A stretch of 64,000 nucleotides of DNA from a virus: IMG/VR virus record IMGVR_UViG_3300017977_000066, positions 1 to 64,000 of that record. The stretch is one strand, 5' to 3'. The position numbers were made by a program, and so were the translations under genes. The notes under the pieces were generated by a model, which was not told the origin of the DNA, made no database searches, and was given only the letters and a program-made list of their open reading frames with translations. Below, one piece after another: positions 1 through 8,198 of this stretch (the first letter of the stretch is position 1; each line of letters starts with the position of its first letter).

Positions 1-195
1 CCTACTACTGCTCAAATTTTAGATAAGTCGATACATGTAGAGGCTAGCTCAGCTTCATATAGTAATGGTACATTAAATACTACTTACCAAAACTACTCTA
101 AACAATCTAGAGCAGTACAACGTAAGTTAACTGCTACTGAACCTAATGTTAATGTAACATCAGACTTAGTAACTAATTTAACTAAAGTTTTATAA
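1..195 (+). CDS. 3' end of unknown protein (partial)
   Basis: The open frame runs from base 1 to a TAA stop at 193-195, giving the last 64 residues of a protein that starts outside the window. The tail is rich in Thr, Asn, Ser and Val and has no cysteine. It has no motif I recognise. The strong hairpin at 197-220 follows the stop directly. A low-charge Thr/Asn/Ser-rich end is common in phage virion proteins, but that is only a guess. Confidence 0.7.
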   Translation, partial: PTTAQILDKSIHVEASSASYSNGTLNTTYQNYSKQSRAVQRKLTATEPNVNVTSDLVTNLTKVL

Positions 196-196
196 T

Positions 197-220
197 ACTA
201 TAGGTCCTAAGACCTATAGT
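197..220 (+). terminator. hairpin after partial gene
   Basis: A perfect 10-bp stem (197-206 with 211-220) with loop CTAA starts two bases after the stop. It is not followed by a T run and the next ribosome binding site (AAGGAAAG) comes at once, so it may be a processing or attenuating hairpin rather than a full terminator. Confidence 0.5.
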
Positions 221-234
221 TACAAGGAAAGACT

Positions 235-510
235 ATGTATAATGAAAACTTAACTGGAACAGATACAACATCTCCAAAATGGGTTTTAGATTTGAAATCT
301 ACAGTTAGACCGTTCTTAACGTATTTATTTACATTACTATACACATATGCATTTATAACTAAAGTAGATATGGAAAGGTTCGGTTCATTAACAAATATCA
401 TGATACTTATAATCGTGTTTTGGTTTGGTGATAGAGTATTAAAAAATTTAGGTGGAGCTGATGTATTAAAAGCCCTACTAACAAAAAGGAAAGAGAATGA
501 AAAATCGTGA
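235..510 (+). CDS. holin-like small membrane protein
   Basis: A 91-residue protein with two clear hydrophobic segments (about residues 27-46 and 52-66), a polar N-terminus and a Lys/Glu-rich C-terminal tail. The second segment ends in the motif FWFGDR. An R-P...FWFG-R arrangement is what I associate with the gene-transfer-agent/3TM holin family, so a role in inner-membrane permeabilisation is plausible. Only two segments are evident here rather than three. The start has a good AAGGAAAG site. The gene overlaps the next one by 14 bases, so the two are cotranscribed. Alternative: a generic membrane protein of unknown function. Confidence 0.6.
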   Translation: MYNENLTGTDTTSPKWVLDLKSTVRPFLTYLFTLLYTYAFITKVDMERFGSLTNIMILIIVFWFGDRVLKNLGGADVLKALLTKRKENEKS

Positions 511-898
511 TGATGTGAATGACTTTAAATATGACTTCAGCCCTACAAAAGAGGGTAGTTTTGGTTTTGAACATAAGATAGAGCCTAAGGTTTTATCTGG
601 TAAGAAAGCTAAGAAGTATAACGATAAAAATACAGTTGTTATCACTGTTAATGGTAGCGATTATAAAGCTGATACTGTTTCTATGTCATATATGACTTCG
701 GTACTTGCTATTGCTAATGGTAAGTTTAACTTAGGGCTTGCTGCTGGTATGGCTGCTGCAGATCTTAAAGCTGCTATATATGACCAAGAGATACCTTGGG
801 CTGATAGATTAGGTAATGCTACTTTTATCAAGATCTCTGATATCCCAGATGCTATAGAAACAGCTATGCATAAAATATCTGCGATAGTTGTAAAATAA
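497..898 (+). CDS. unknown small protein, DUF4376-like C-terminus
   Basis: A 133-residue protein whose ATG lies inside the end of the holin-like gene, behind AAAGGAAAGAG. Residues about 45-130 contain a VNGSDYKAD segment, a helical Ala/Gly-rich middle, then an IPWADRLGNATFIKISDI stretch. This order (short beta hairpin, helix, Trp-containing turn, final helix) resembles the DUF4376 module found at the ends of phage tail-fibre and tail-assembly proteins. The similarity is by eye and weak. The bidirectional terminator at 909-938 ends the operon. Confidence 0.6.
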   Translation: MKNRDDVNDFKYDFSPTKEGSFGFEHKIEPKVLSGKKAKKYNDKNTVVITVNGSDYKADTVSMSYMTSVLAIANGKFNLGLAAGMAAADLKAAIYDQEIPWADRLGNATFIKISDIPDAIETAMHKISAIVVK

Positions 899-908
899 AA
901 AAACATAT

Positions 909-938
909 ATAGTTAGATGGTATATACCATCTAACTAT
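909..938. terminator. bidirectional terminator
   Basis: A 12-bp perfect stem (909-920 with 927-938) with loop TATATA lies between convergent genes. The plus side is followed by a T-rich stretch (TTATTTCATTTTT) and the minus side by a seven-base T run. Confidence 0.85.
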
Positions 939-940
939 AG

Positions 941-1168
941 TTATTTCATTTTTGACTCATATTTTATTTTTATAGCATTAAGTAATAAAGCTTTATCATC
1001 GCTTAGCTTATTTACATAAGACTCTTTTAAGAACCCTATATTATCCATATCATTCTTAGTAATAACTAAGTTCCTGATGATATTTTGTACTTCATCAACA
1101 TACTTTTTTAAAAGACCTTTATTAAAAGCCTCTACATGCTCGCCATATGTCAGTTCTTTATCATCCAT
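941..1168 (-). CDS. unknown small acidic helical protein
   Basis: 75 residues starting at ATG 1168, which has AAAGGAG seven bases upstream. A longer frame from 1189 would overlap nrdB and lacks a ribosome binding site. The protein is mostly charged helix with a repeated Lys/Asp/Asn pattern and no recognised motif. It is the last gene of the nrdA-nrdB transcript, only ten bases behind nrdB. Confidence 0.65.
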   Translation of the reverse strand: MDDKELTYGEHVEAFNKGLLKKYVDEVQNIIRNLVITKNDMDNIGFLKESYVNKLSDDKALLLNAIKIKYESKMK

Positions 1169-1178
1169 AGTATCTCCT

Positions 1179-2294
1179 TTATATGTCATACTCTATAGGA
1201 TCATTACCATAATCAGCTACATTAGCTTCAAAGAAATTACTTCTAGATTTATTAGCATCCTCACCACCTTTTAGATGTGAAGTTAATAATCTATTTAATG
1301 GATCATACTCATGCTTATCGAACATAGGTTCTAGTCTTAAATTCTTACATACACTATTAGCCCTACCTTCTATGAAGATATCTATAGTAGCATCACTGAA
1401 CCCTTCTAAACCTTTAGATGCATATCTAGTCCATGCTTTCTCAGCTTCAACCATCTTACCTATGACATCATAGATGCTGTCTTTTATACGCTCTGGAACT
1501 TGGTTATAGAACTCTTCTGCTAATATCTGTCTGAAGATATGTTTAAACAACTCTACATGAGATAAAGTTTCATCTTTTTGTATCTCGGCTATCATAGCAC
1601 TACTACCAGGAAGATCTCTCTCTAAGCTATGTATAACAACGAAGCCTCCTGGGAATACTAGTTCTTCTAATACTTGATTAGCAGCACATGCCAATAGCAT
1701 ATCCTCGTTACTAGGGCGATACTCTATCTTTAAGATATCATGTTTGATATAATTAAACATAGCATTGATTTTATTAGTAGTATAAGGTTTGTTTAATACC
1801 TCATACATATCTTCAACAGCTTTGTTCTTCTTAGCCAATGCTTCATCATTTTTAGCCATGTCATAAATACGAGATGTATCTTGTGCTATATCCTCTGCCA
1901 TAACAGCATAACTATAACTATGGTTAACCTCTTCCATATCTTGTGTTATAAGACAAGCATTGATGATGGGAGATGTTACATAAGGGTTGATCCTATCTGC
2001 TAACTGGTTAGACTGTATGCTATCATTAGCTATAAGTTGTGCTAGTACTAGATCATAACTTCTTAACTTACGGCTATTTAAGTTCTGATAAGATACTATA
2101 TCTTTACTGATATCTACCTGATTAGGGAACCATGTTCTATCTTTCATTTTTAGATAAATCTCAGTAGCCCAAGCGTGATTGGTTCTATTAAAATCCATAA
2201 CACCCGTAGGGTTACCCCCTAATACTCTTGCATCATTGATACTCTCATTGGACATCTGATTAAATATCTTTTTTCTATTTAACTTCTTTAACAT
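1179..2294 (-). CDS. nrdB: class I ribonucleotide reductase, beta (radical) subunit
   Basis: 371 residues. The protein houses the diiron-tyrosyl radical cofactor that starts ribonucleotide reduction in NrdA. The sequence shows the helix with E-x-x-H-x-x-x-Y (in EEVNHSYSY, around residue 120), which supplies two metal ligands and the radical tyrosine, an upstream Asp (LAQLIANDS), and the later Glu of EELVFPGG. The last ligand pair, usually E-x-x-H, is spelled DETLSH here, with three residues between Glu and His. Start ATG 2294 has AAGGAG overlapping the nrdA stop region, so translation is coupled to nrdA. Confidence 0.93.
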   Translation of the reverse strand: MLKKLNRKKIFNQMSNESINDARVLGGNPTGVMDFNRTNHAWATEIYLKMKDRTWFPNQVDISKDIVSYQNLNSRKLRSYDLVLAQLIANDSIQSNQLADRINPYVTSPIINACLITQDMEEVNHSYSYAVMAEDIAQDTSRIYDMAKNDEALAKKNKAVEDMYEVLNKPYTTNKINAMFNYIKHDILKIEYRPSNEDMLLACAANQVLEELVFPGGFVVIHSLERDLPGSSAMIAEIQKDETLSHVELFKHIFRQILAEEFYNQVPERIKDSIYDVIGKMVEAEKAWTRYASKGLEGFSDATIDIFIEGRANSVCKNLRLEPMFDKHEYDPLNRLLTSHLKGGEDANKSRSNFFEANVADYGNDPIEYDI

Positions 2295-2303
2295 AAAAAC
2301 TCC

Positions 2304-4460
2304 TTAGTTATTACAGCCTACACAGCTTACTTTAAATTCTGTTTTACTATTTTCTTTCTTGTTCTCAGGTGCTCTTGTTCTAAAATAGTAGATAGAAACC
2401 ATGCCTACTTTCCAAGCCTCTATGATCATCTCTTTAACTTTACTAGCTTTAAGTTTAACCTTAGTAGTATCCTCATAGATATTAAAACTAACGGCTTGAT
2501 CTATATGCTTCTGTCTAACACCATTAGCTCTGATAAGTTTCATAGTTTCAGTTTCGAATGGGCTATCGTAATAAGGGAAGTTATTAGCATTAATGTTAGG
2601 CGCTGTTAATGGGAAAGATCCTAATAGATTCTCTTCTGTCCATATCCTATCAAAAGCTTGTTCATGAGAGTTAGTTGTTCCTACGAATAATGCAGATGTA
2701 CTATTAGGTGCTACTGCAAGCCTATAGGCATTTCTTTCACCAGGTATGATGCAAGAACCTTTCTCTATAGCGAGTTCTTTACTAGCTTCCCTACTAGCAG
2801 TATCTATAGCACCCCATATCTTATCTAATAACTCTAGATGCTCATCACTACCATATCTGATAGCAAGGTTAGCCATGAGCTCTGCTTCACCTACAGTTCC
2901 TATACCAGTAGATCTTCTCTCTTTCTGAGTAGTTTCAGATTCTTCACTAGGATACTTAGTGATATCTATACTATTATCTAATCCTCTTTGTAGTAGTTTT
3001 GTATAATATGCTAGTCTAGAGAAGTTCTCTTCAGTCATACCTGTTTTAAATATTCTAGCAAGATTTAGACTTCCTAGATTACATACAGCAGTTTTAGCCG
3101 GAGTAGTAGGTTGTGCTATCTCTGTACAGAGATTTAAAGCTCTGATGATACCTAACTCTTTATGAGGGTTGTTCCTATTGCTATTACCTATATAGTGTAA
3201 GAATGGAACTCCTTCTTTACCCATACTAGGGATGATGTGATTCTTGAATAGATCGTTAACTAAGATAGTTTCTGTAAAATCATTGAATCTATCTGGCTTA
3301 GTTTTGAACTCCTCTTCATATTCTGTATAACGAGCTGTAAATGCTTCGCCATAAAGTTCTTTAAGATCAGGAACATCATAAGGATCAAATAGAGTCATAG
3401 TAGAACCCTCTACCATCCATCGCTCTATGATGAAGTCTTCTATATTTAAAGCTGGGAATAACTCTCTAGCTCTTCTTCTCTCTTCACCATTTTTCTTTTT
3501 AAGATCTATGAAATCTTTCATATCTATATCCCAGGCATGTATGGTTACTGAAAAAGCACCAGGCCTATTCCGTCTTTGGTCTACTGCTATACTGATATCA
3601 TTGTCTACTTTTAAGAACGGTATCTTACCACCAGCAACGCCTTTCTTACCATCTATATAAGAACCTTTACTTCTAACCCAAGACCAATCTTGACCCCATC
3701 CACTACCTAGACTACTTCCAGTAGCTATCTCTGTATACTTATCGAAGATACCAACTATACTATCAGGAATGCTATCTATGAGACATGAAATAGTACTACC
3801 ACCTTTAACCCTACCATAACTATTTATAGGAGTAGCATTTACTATATAGAACTGACTACTAGCATCATAGTACTCTTTAGCCCAATGTAGTTTTTCTTTC
3901 TCATTCTGCATGAGATACATAGCTACTGCCATATGCATGTGCTGTGGTAGCTCTATCTGTTTACCCAAGCCATTCTTTAATAGATATCTAGTTATACATG
4001 TATCGGAACCTACGAAATCAAACAGGTTATCTCTATCACTATCTATGAAACTATCAAGGGCTATCACATCGCCAGCAGTATAGCTCTTATACCAATCTGA
4101 TAAAAGATTCAGTCTACTAGCTTTTTTAATATAATCTTTTAATTTTATTAATTTATAAACATCTCCAGAGACTTTCTTATCTAGATATATATGTTTAATA
4201 CTATGGTATAATCTATAAGTGTTTAATCTAGCAGCAACAAATGTCCAATCAGGTACATCCACATCTATGAGGTCTAGTGCAGTCTTGATAGTTATCTTAC
4301 TTATATCAGATGTACTTATACCGTCTGTCATAGGGATCTTGATGTGTTCATTCAAAATTTCTTTATCTACATTTAACCCATGACAAGCTGGTATTATTTG
4401 TTTGTCAATGTGGTCAAAATTCATGGCTTCTTTTTTACCATTAGCTTTAGTTACTTTCAT
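2304..4460 (-). CDS. nrdA: class I ribonucleotide reductase, alpha (catalytic) subunit
   Basis: 718 residues, the usual length. It reduces ribonucleoside diphosphates to deoxyribonucleotides for phage DNA synthesis. Visible in order: an N-terminal ATP-cone-like stretch (residues 1-85, starting MKVTKANGKKE), the GGSTISC segment with the active-site cysteine near residue 226, the NLCTEIAQ catalytic loop near 442 with the radical Cys and Glu, the partner cysteine in VCNLGSLNLA near 457, the paired radical-transfer tyrosines in YYFRTRA near 690, and a C-terminal shuttle pair CVGC. All key residues are present. It is the first gene of the minus-strand nrdA-nrdB operon and has a TTTGAAC promoter-like element just upstream. 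Confidence 0.95.
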   Translation of the reverse strand: MKVTKANGKKEAMNFDHIDKQIIPACHGLNVDKEILNEHIKIPMTDGISTSDISKITIKTALDLIDVDVPDWTFVAARLNTYRLYHSIKHIYLDKKVSGDVYKLIKLKDYIKKASRLNLLSDWYKSYTAGDVIALDSFIDSDRDNLFDFVGSDTCITRYLLKNGLGKQIELPQHMHMAVAMYLMQNEKEKLHWAKEYYDASSQFYIVNATPINSYGRVKGGSTISCLIDSIPDSIVGIFDKYTEIATGSSLGSGWGQDWSWVRSKGSYIDGKKGVAGGKIPFLKVDNDISIAVDQRRNRPGAFSVTIHAWDIDMKDFIDLKKKNGEERRRARELFPALNIEDFIIERWMVEGSTMTLFDPYDVPDLKELYGEAFTARYTEYEEEFKTKPDRFNDFTETILVNDLFKNHIIPSMGKEGVPFLHYIGNSNRNNPHKELGIIRALNLCTEIAQPTTPAKTAVCNLGSLNLARIFKTGMTEENFSRLAYYTKLLQRGLDNSIDITKYPSEESETTQKERRSTGIGTVGEAELMANLAIRYGSDEHLELLDKIWGAIDTASREASKELAIEKGSCIIPGERNAYRLAVAPNSTSALFVGTTNSHEQAFDRIWTEENLLGSFPLTAPNINANNFPYYDSPFETETMKLIRANGVRQKHIDQAVSFNIYEDTTKVKLKASKVKEMIIEAWKVGMVSIYYFRTRAPENKKENSKTEFKVSCVGCNN

Positions 4461-4481
4461 TCAGTATCTCCTAATTTTTAG

Positions 4482-4487
4482 TTCAAA
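4482..4487 (-). promoter_or_regulatory. class B element for nrdA
   Basis: TTTGAA on the minus strand, followed by CTAAAAATT and then AGGAG before the nrdA start. It shares the nrdA/4554 divergent gap with the plus-strand copy at 4526-4531. Confidence 0.45.
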
Positions 4488-4525
4488 ATAAGTCCGCTTT
4501 TAACAATTAAAACACAAATCATTTA

Positions 4526-4531
4526 TTTGAA
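4526..4531 (+). promoter_or_regulatory. class B element for the 4554 gene
   Basis: TTTGAA followed by an A run and CACCATAAGGA, 28 bases before the GTG start at 4554. Confidence 0.45.
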
Positions 4532-4553
4532 AAAAACACCATAAGGACTACCC

Positions 4554-4943
4554 GTGAAAAATAGTTTAACAGAAGAGATAAAACGAGATTTAACATTCTC
4601 TAAAATAAAGCGTTGGATATCATTAATCATTATGATAGCTATATTTATAGGATACTATATTAGTACCGATCCTGATAATAAATTCATGCAGAACTTACCA
4701 TTTGGAGCTCCTCTTATATTAACACTTAATATATTCGTTATAGCCATCATAGGCATAGTTGTTATAGAGTTCATACCTGACTATTTTGTAGATAAGATAT
4801 ATGGTAAAGAAGAGTTACTTAGATTAGAAGCTATTAAAACACCTGAAGGTGCTGGTACTGCCATGTTAGCTAAATCTGTTAGAATCTTAGCCTATAGTAT
4901 CATACTTGCAGCTAGTATCGTATCTTATAACATTATAGGATAA
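4554..4943 (+). CDS. unknown three-helix membrane protein
   Basis: 129 residues beginning at GTG, behind ATAAGGACTA. Three hydrophobic stretches are visible (about residues 20-37, 51-72 and 107-127), with a charged cytoplasmic-type segment between the second and third that includes a KTPEGAG turn. No family recognised. It sits three bases before the next gene, so the two form an operon. Confidence 0.7.
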   Translation: MKNSLTEEIKRDLTFSKIKRWISLIIMIAIFIGYYISTDPDNKFMQNLPFGAPLILTLNIFVIAIIGIVVIEFIPDYFVDKIYGKEELLRLEAIKTPEGAGTAMLAKSVRILAYSIILAASIVSYNIIG

Positions 4944-4946
4944 TAC

Positions 4947-5954
4947 ATGCTTGCACCAAATTATAATATAGGTATAACTACTTTCACTAACCTCCTATTG
5001 CTATACGGGACTTCGTCATCTGGTAGAGATGATAGGGTTAAGAATCTTTTTGATAGATTAAGTAGGTTCTTAGATAGTACTAACATAACTGAAGATAAGC
5101 TATATCAACTTCTAGTTAGTTTATATAACGATATAGTCATAGATAGGAGAAATAGCTATATATCAGATATAACTAAAAGTAAAGAGTTACTCATGTTCTT
5201 ACCATTAAGAATAAACTTAACTGTATATGAAGATGGTTACGGATATCTATTTGCTAATGAGAAGGCATTTTATATAAATGCCGATCTAGTAGCTATGCTA
5301 AAGGATGATGTCTTAACAAGTTTAAAACCTCTAGGCTATGAGGAGCTAAATAAACTTACTAAGAAGCATTTTAACATATCCACTACTGATGAGTCGTATG
5401 AGTTAAGTTCTAACCTTTTAAGACTATTAGAATGTGGTATACCAACTGAAGACGCTATGTCTCTAGAATCTCATGATGATTACGTTTATATCACTACTAA
5501 TTTACCTATGGAACTACAGGATCTTTTTACTGACCATATAGACAATATACGATATGTTAACTCTACTAAAGATAGTATCATAAACTGGATACCAGATTCA
5601 TTAATTACTGATATCATAAACATTAATTTAACTGATCTAACATATGCTGTTAGTAGGGATGTCTGCAATAGAGTTAAAGCTACTTATAACACATATGGTA
5701 AGAGAGCGGCATACGAGGTATGTCTAAATATCTTAACTAGTACTTGGAGAGATGGCGATCTAACTTATGTTATAAAAGACTTCCCATTTTTAGAAAGTAT
5801 AACTAACATAACTTCTGTTGCTTTTATAAAGACTTTAGCAGTAGGACTAAGGAGTGAAATAAATACTATTCCTTATAGTGAAGATGGTCTTTATTATAAA
5901 GATAAGGTTAAAGTTATAGAAACGATTAAAGAAAAACTTAATATATTAGGTTAG
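4947..5954 (+). CDS. unknown protein, 335 residues
   Basis: A soluble protein with no signal peptide or membrane segment and no motif I recognise. It is rich in Leu, Asn, Asp and Tyr with scattered short helices. It follows the small membrane protein with a three-base gap. Its TAG stop (5952-5954) lies within the left arm of the palindrome at 5943-5972. Its class B-type upstream context suggests late expression, but the function is unknown. Confidence 0.75.
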   Translation: MLAPNYNIGITTFTNLLLLYGTSSSGRDDRVKNLFDRLSRFLDSTNITEDKLYQLLVSLYNDIVIDRRNSYISDITKSKELLMFLPLRINLTVYEDGYGYLFANEKAFYINADLVAMLKDDVLTSLKPLGYEELNKLTKKHFNISTTDESYELSSNLLRLLECGIPTEDAMSLESHDDYVYITTNLPMELQDLFTDHIDNIRYVNSTKDSIINWIPDSLITDIININLTDLTYAVSRDVCNRVKATYNTYGKRAAYEVCLNILTSTWRDGDLTYVIKDFPFLESITNITSVAFIKTLAVGLRSEINTIPYSEDGLYYKDKVKVIETIKEKLNILG

Positions 5955-5972
5955 CCTAGGCTAACCTAATAT
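5943..5972. terminator. bidirectional terminator carrying both stop codons
   Basis: A perfect 30-base palindrome centred at 5957/5958. The TAG of the plus-strand gene and the TAG of the minus-strand gene are both inside its arms, so the two convergent genes share one symmetrical terminator. Confidence 0.8.
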
Positions 5973-6317
5973 AGTTGTTTCTAATTCTAAATTATTTTCT
6001 ATAGATTCGAAGAGATCTAATATCTCTCTTTTAAACGCTTCCTCAGTAAGTCTATGAAGCTTTAGTGTATCTTCTTCATACATACTGGCTCTGAGTAAGC
6101 CTAAAAATGCATCGGTACCGATTGCAGTCATATAGCATAGTCCAGTAGGTCTTTTCATTTCTTTAGGGTACATATGACTATGTCTTATATTAAACTTAGT
6201 TTCTATTTCACTTATAAGCATAACCCTGCTTTTGATTCTTTTATCATTAATAGTTCTTTTACTAAAACTTATATTAAAGATGACTGCCTTAGTATCGTTA
6301 TTTAAAATCACTTTCAT
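5961..6317 (-). CDS. unknown protein, 118 residues
   Basis: The start at 6317 is preceded (minus strand) by TGGAAGTAGCATT, a modest ribosome binding site. The N-terminal half is beta-rich and basic (KRTINDKRIKSR), and the C-terminal part is an acidic helix with a Glu/Leu pattern. No motif recognised. A lone minus-strand gene between plus-strand neighbours. Confidence 0.65.
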   Translation of the reverse strand: MKVILNNDTKAVIFNISFSKRTINDKRIKSRVMLISEIETKFNIRHSHMYPKEMKRPTGLCYMTAIGTDAFLGLLRASMYEEDTLKLHRLTEEAFKREILDLFESIENNLELETTILG

Positions 6318-6385
6318 AATGCTACTTCCATATGTATTTTATTTTATTAGAATGATATTCTAATCAATTAAAAAAAGGATCATAA

Positions 6386-7150
6386 ATGAAATTTATCTTA
6401 TTAATACTATCCATATTTACATTACATGCTGGATGTGATTATAAAACATATATACCAGATAAGGCTAAAGAGCTGTTCCCTATTATAGAAGAAGCTAATG
6501 AGAACATCATACCTAGTATATATACTCCTTGGTATTTTAGTTCTCTCATAGAACATGAGTCTTGTGTACAACTATGTGGTAAAAGTTATTGGGCTAGGAA
6601 ATGTTGGAACCCTACATCTAGGTTAAAAACTTATTGGGATAAAAGTAAGACTAAGAATAGAGAAGAAGGGGCTGGGTTGTTACAGTTAACAAGAGCTTGG
6701 CATAGAGATGGTAGACTTAGACTAGATACCATCAACCATCTAAGAAAAAGATATCCTAAACAGCTACATGAGTTAAACTGGGATAATGTATATGAGAGAC
6801 CTGATCTACAGCTACAAGCAGGGTTATTGTTATGGAGAGATAATGATCACATGCTTAATAAGAACATAACTGGGTATAACAGATTATGGTTCTTAGACTC
6901 TATATATAACGGAGGCTCTAGACTGTTATTAAAAGAGAGAACTAAGTGTAAGCTTATGAAAGGCTGCGACCCTACTATATGGTTCGGTAATGTAGCCGAT
7001 GTTAACTGTAGAGGACATAAAATATTATATGGTAAAAGAACAGCTTGGGATATCAACAGGCACCATGTTAAAGATGTTAAGGCTAGGATGGAGAAATACA
7101 AAGATCTCTATACGGATAAAGAGTATAAAATAATACAACTAGATAAGTAA
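6386..7150 (+). CDS. exported lysozyme-like / lytic transglycosylase (endolysin candidate)
   Basis: 254 residues. The first 15-17 form a signal peptide (MKFILLILSIFTLHA) and the mature part would act on peptidoglycan. Residues 52-60 read SLIEHESC, giving candidate catalytic Glu 56/58. A Cys-rich stretch follows (C60, C64, C73), then EEGAGLLQLTRA at 93-104, which matches the G-x-G/Q-L block of lysozyme-like and SLT folds. A WNPTSRLKT segment between them fits phage muramidases. Cysteine pairs suggest a periplasmic fold stabilised by disulphides. A Cys at 17 follows the signal, but the lipobox is poor. The gene ends in the long hairpin at 7152-7187. Confidence 0.75.
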   Translation: MKFILLILSIFTLHAGCDYKTYIPDKAKELFPIIEEANENIIPSIYTPWYFSSLIEHESCVQLCGKSYWARKCWNPTSRLKTYWDKSKTKNREEGAGLLQLTRAWHRDGRLRLDTINHLRKRYPKQLHELNWDNVYERPDLQLQAGLLLWRDNDHMLNKNITGYNRLWFLDSIYNGGSRLLLKERTKCKLMKGCDPTIWFGNVADVNCRGHKILYGKRTAWDINRHHVKDVKARMEKYKDLYTDKEYKIIQLDK

Positions 7151-7151
7151 G

Positions 7152-7187
7152 CTATATACTAAGTAGGAAAACCTACTTAGTATATAG
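7152..7187 (+). terminator. terminator after the 6386 gene
   Basis: A 16-bp perfect stem (7152-7167 with 7172-7187) and AAAA loop, beginning just after the stop. The downstream sequence is AT-rich. Confidence 0.75.
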
Positions 7188-7220
7188 ATAATTATATTTA
7201 TGTTTCCATATTTTTTCAGT

Positions 7221-7240
7221 TATATATTACTTATGTGAAC
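7221..7240 (+). promoter_or_regulatory. class A promoter (TATATTAC) for the 7270 gene
   Basis: TATATTAC at 7223-7230 followed by TTATGTGAAC and then CTTAGAACTTAAAT. The 54 bases from 7201 recur at 36937-36990 with four differences. About 40 bases separate the motif from the start codon. Confidence 0.7.
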
Positions 7241-7269
7241 TTAGAACTTAAATAAAAAAAGGGGTTATG

Positions 7270-7515
7270 ATGGAATTGTCATTAGGTAAATTAAATATAG
7301 AGGAACAAAAGATCCTCGAGATAATGACTGAAGATACTGATGAAGTAGAATCAGTCGCCAGGAATAAGTGTGTGGAGGTATGCACTTATTACTATACGTG
7401 TGCCATATTGAGTGAAGTCTGTGAAGACTTCACTCCTTACGAGACAATAGCAGTCGACTGCATGTCTATGCAGAAGGATTGTCTTGACTTTCTCCTCAGT
7501 AAGGTACGTGTTTAG
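7270..7515 (+). CDS. small cysteine-rich acidic protein
   Basis: 81 residues from ATG 7270. The adjacent ATG at 7267 is too close to the AAAGGGG site. The protein has six cysteines (in KCVEVC, YTCAI, EVCED, DCMSM, DCLDF), is strongly acidic (many Asp/Glu), and has no signal peptide. The cysteine spacing does not match a zinc ribbon I know. Its position directly behind a strong class A promoter as a single-gene unit is typical of small early phage proteins that bind host factors, but no function can be read from the sequence. Confidence 0.65.
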   Translation: MELSLGKLNIEEQKILEIMTEDTDEVESVARNKCVEVCTYYYTCAILSEVCEDFTPYETIAVDCMSMQKDCLDFLLSKVRV

Positions 7516-7533
7516 TCCGCGTATCTTTATTTT
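7505..7533 (+). terminator. weak terminator after the 7270 gene
   Basis: A 6-bp stem (7505-7510 with 7518-7523, one G-U pair) overlaps the end of the gene and is followed by TCTTTATTTTTTA. Confidence 0.5.
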
Positions 7534-8198
7534 TTAGTTTTACTGTTATAGAATTCTTCATACCACGTATATAAATTATCGTATGTTAGTTTACCATCTT
7601 TAGCTAATTCTTCAGCCATAACGAAGAATGTTTCATTATCTTCTTTACCATCAATAACCTTAACATAGCTACCATCTTTATAGCCATGGTTCTGTCTGAA
7701 TATATTTAATGCATTTTTAACTAGATACATGCTATAGAGTTCAGATACATCCATATCCATCCTAGCTAAGACATTGAAGAATGTCGTGAACTTATCTTTA
7801 TCACTCCTATCGTTACATAACGAGCTCTGCATGATGTGCTCTATAAGAACTAGGATATCAGCACCTCTAATAACAATATCGTCTTTTAAAAGACACTCTT
7901 CTGTAAGTGCGACACAATCATTTAAACTATGATTCTCTAACATAAAAGACATAAGGAAATGAAATATATCCACTATCTCTACTTTAGCATTAGCTATATC
8001 AGGTTTAGCACTGATATCTTTCCAGTGTTTATATGGGAATGATTCTAATAGCTCAGCTGCTTCCATAACTATATATCTTTCCCAGTTAATAACTCTACCC
8101 TCATCAGTAATACCTGACTTCCAATTAGCGCCACAAGTTTTAATGTTTAGTTTATCTTGCAATCTGAACATCTCTTCTAACATCTTTCTATTTTTCAT
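7527..8198 (-). CDS. dimeric dUTPase (all-alpha NTP pyrophosphatase)
   Basis: 223 residues. It hydrolyses dUTP to dUMP, keeping uracil out of DNA and feeding ThyX. The signature of the dimeric all-alpha dUTPase/MazG-like superfamily is clear: E46-A-A-E49, then a KHWK substrate motif (57-60), then E74-x-x-D77 in KVEIVDIFHFLMS. These are the magnesium-binding acidic residues. The family is the one found in Campylobacter and many phages, distinct from trimeric dUTPases. The start overlaps the stop of the RNase H gene as TAATG, so the two are translationally coupled. Confidence 0.9.
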   Translation of the reverse strand: MKNRKMLEEMFRLQDKLNIKTCGANWKSGITDEGRVINWERYIVMEAAELLESFPYKHWKDISAKPDIANAKVEIVDIFHFLMSFMLENHSLNDCVALTEECLLKDDIVIRGADILVLIEHIMQSSLCNDRSDKDKFTTFFNVLARMDMDVSELYSMYLVKNALNIFRQNHGYKDGSYVKVIDGKEDNETFFVMAEELAKDGKLTYDNLYTWYEEFYNSKTKK

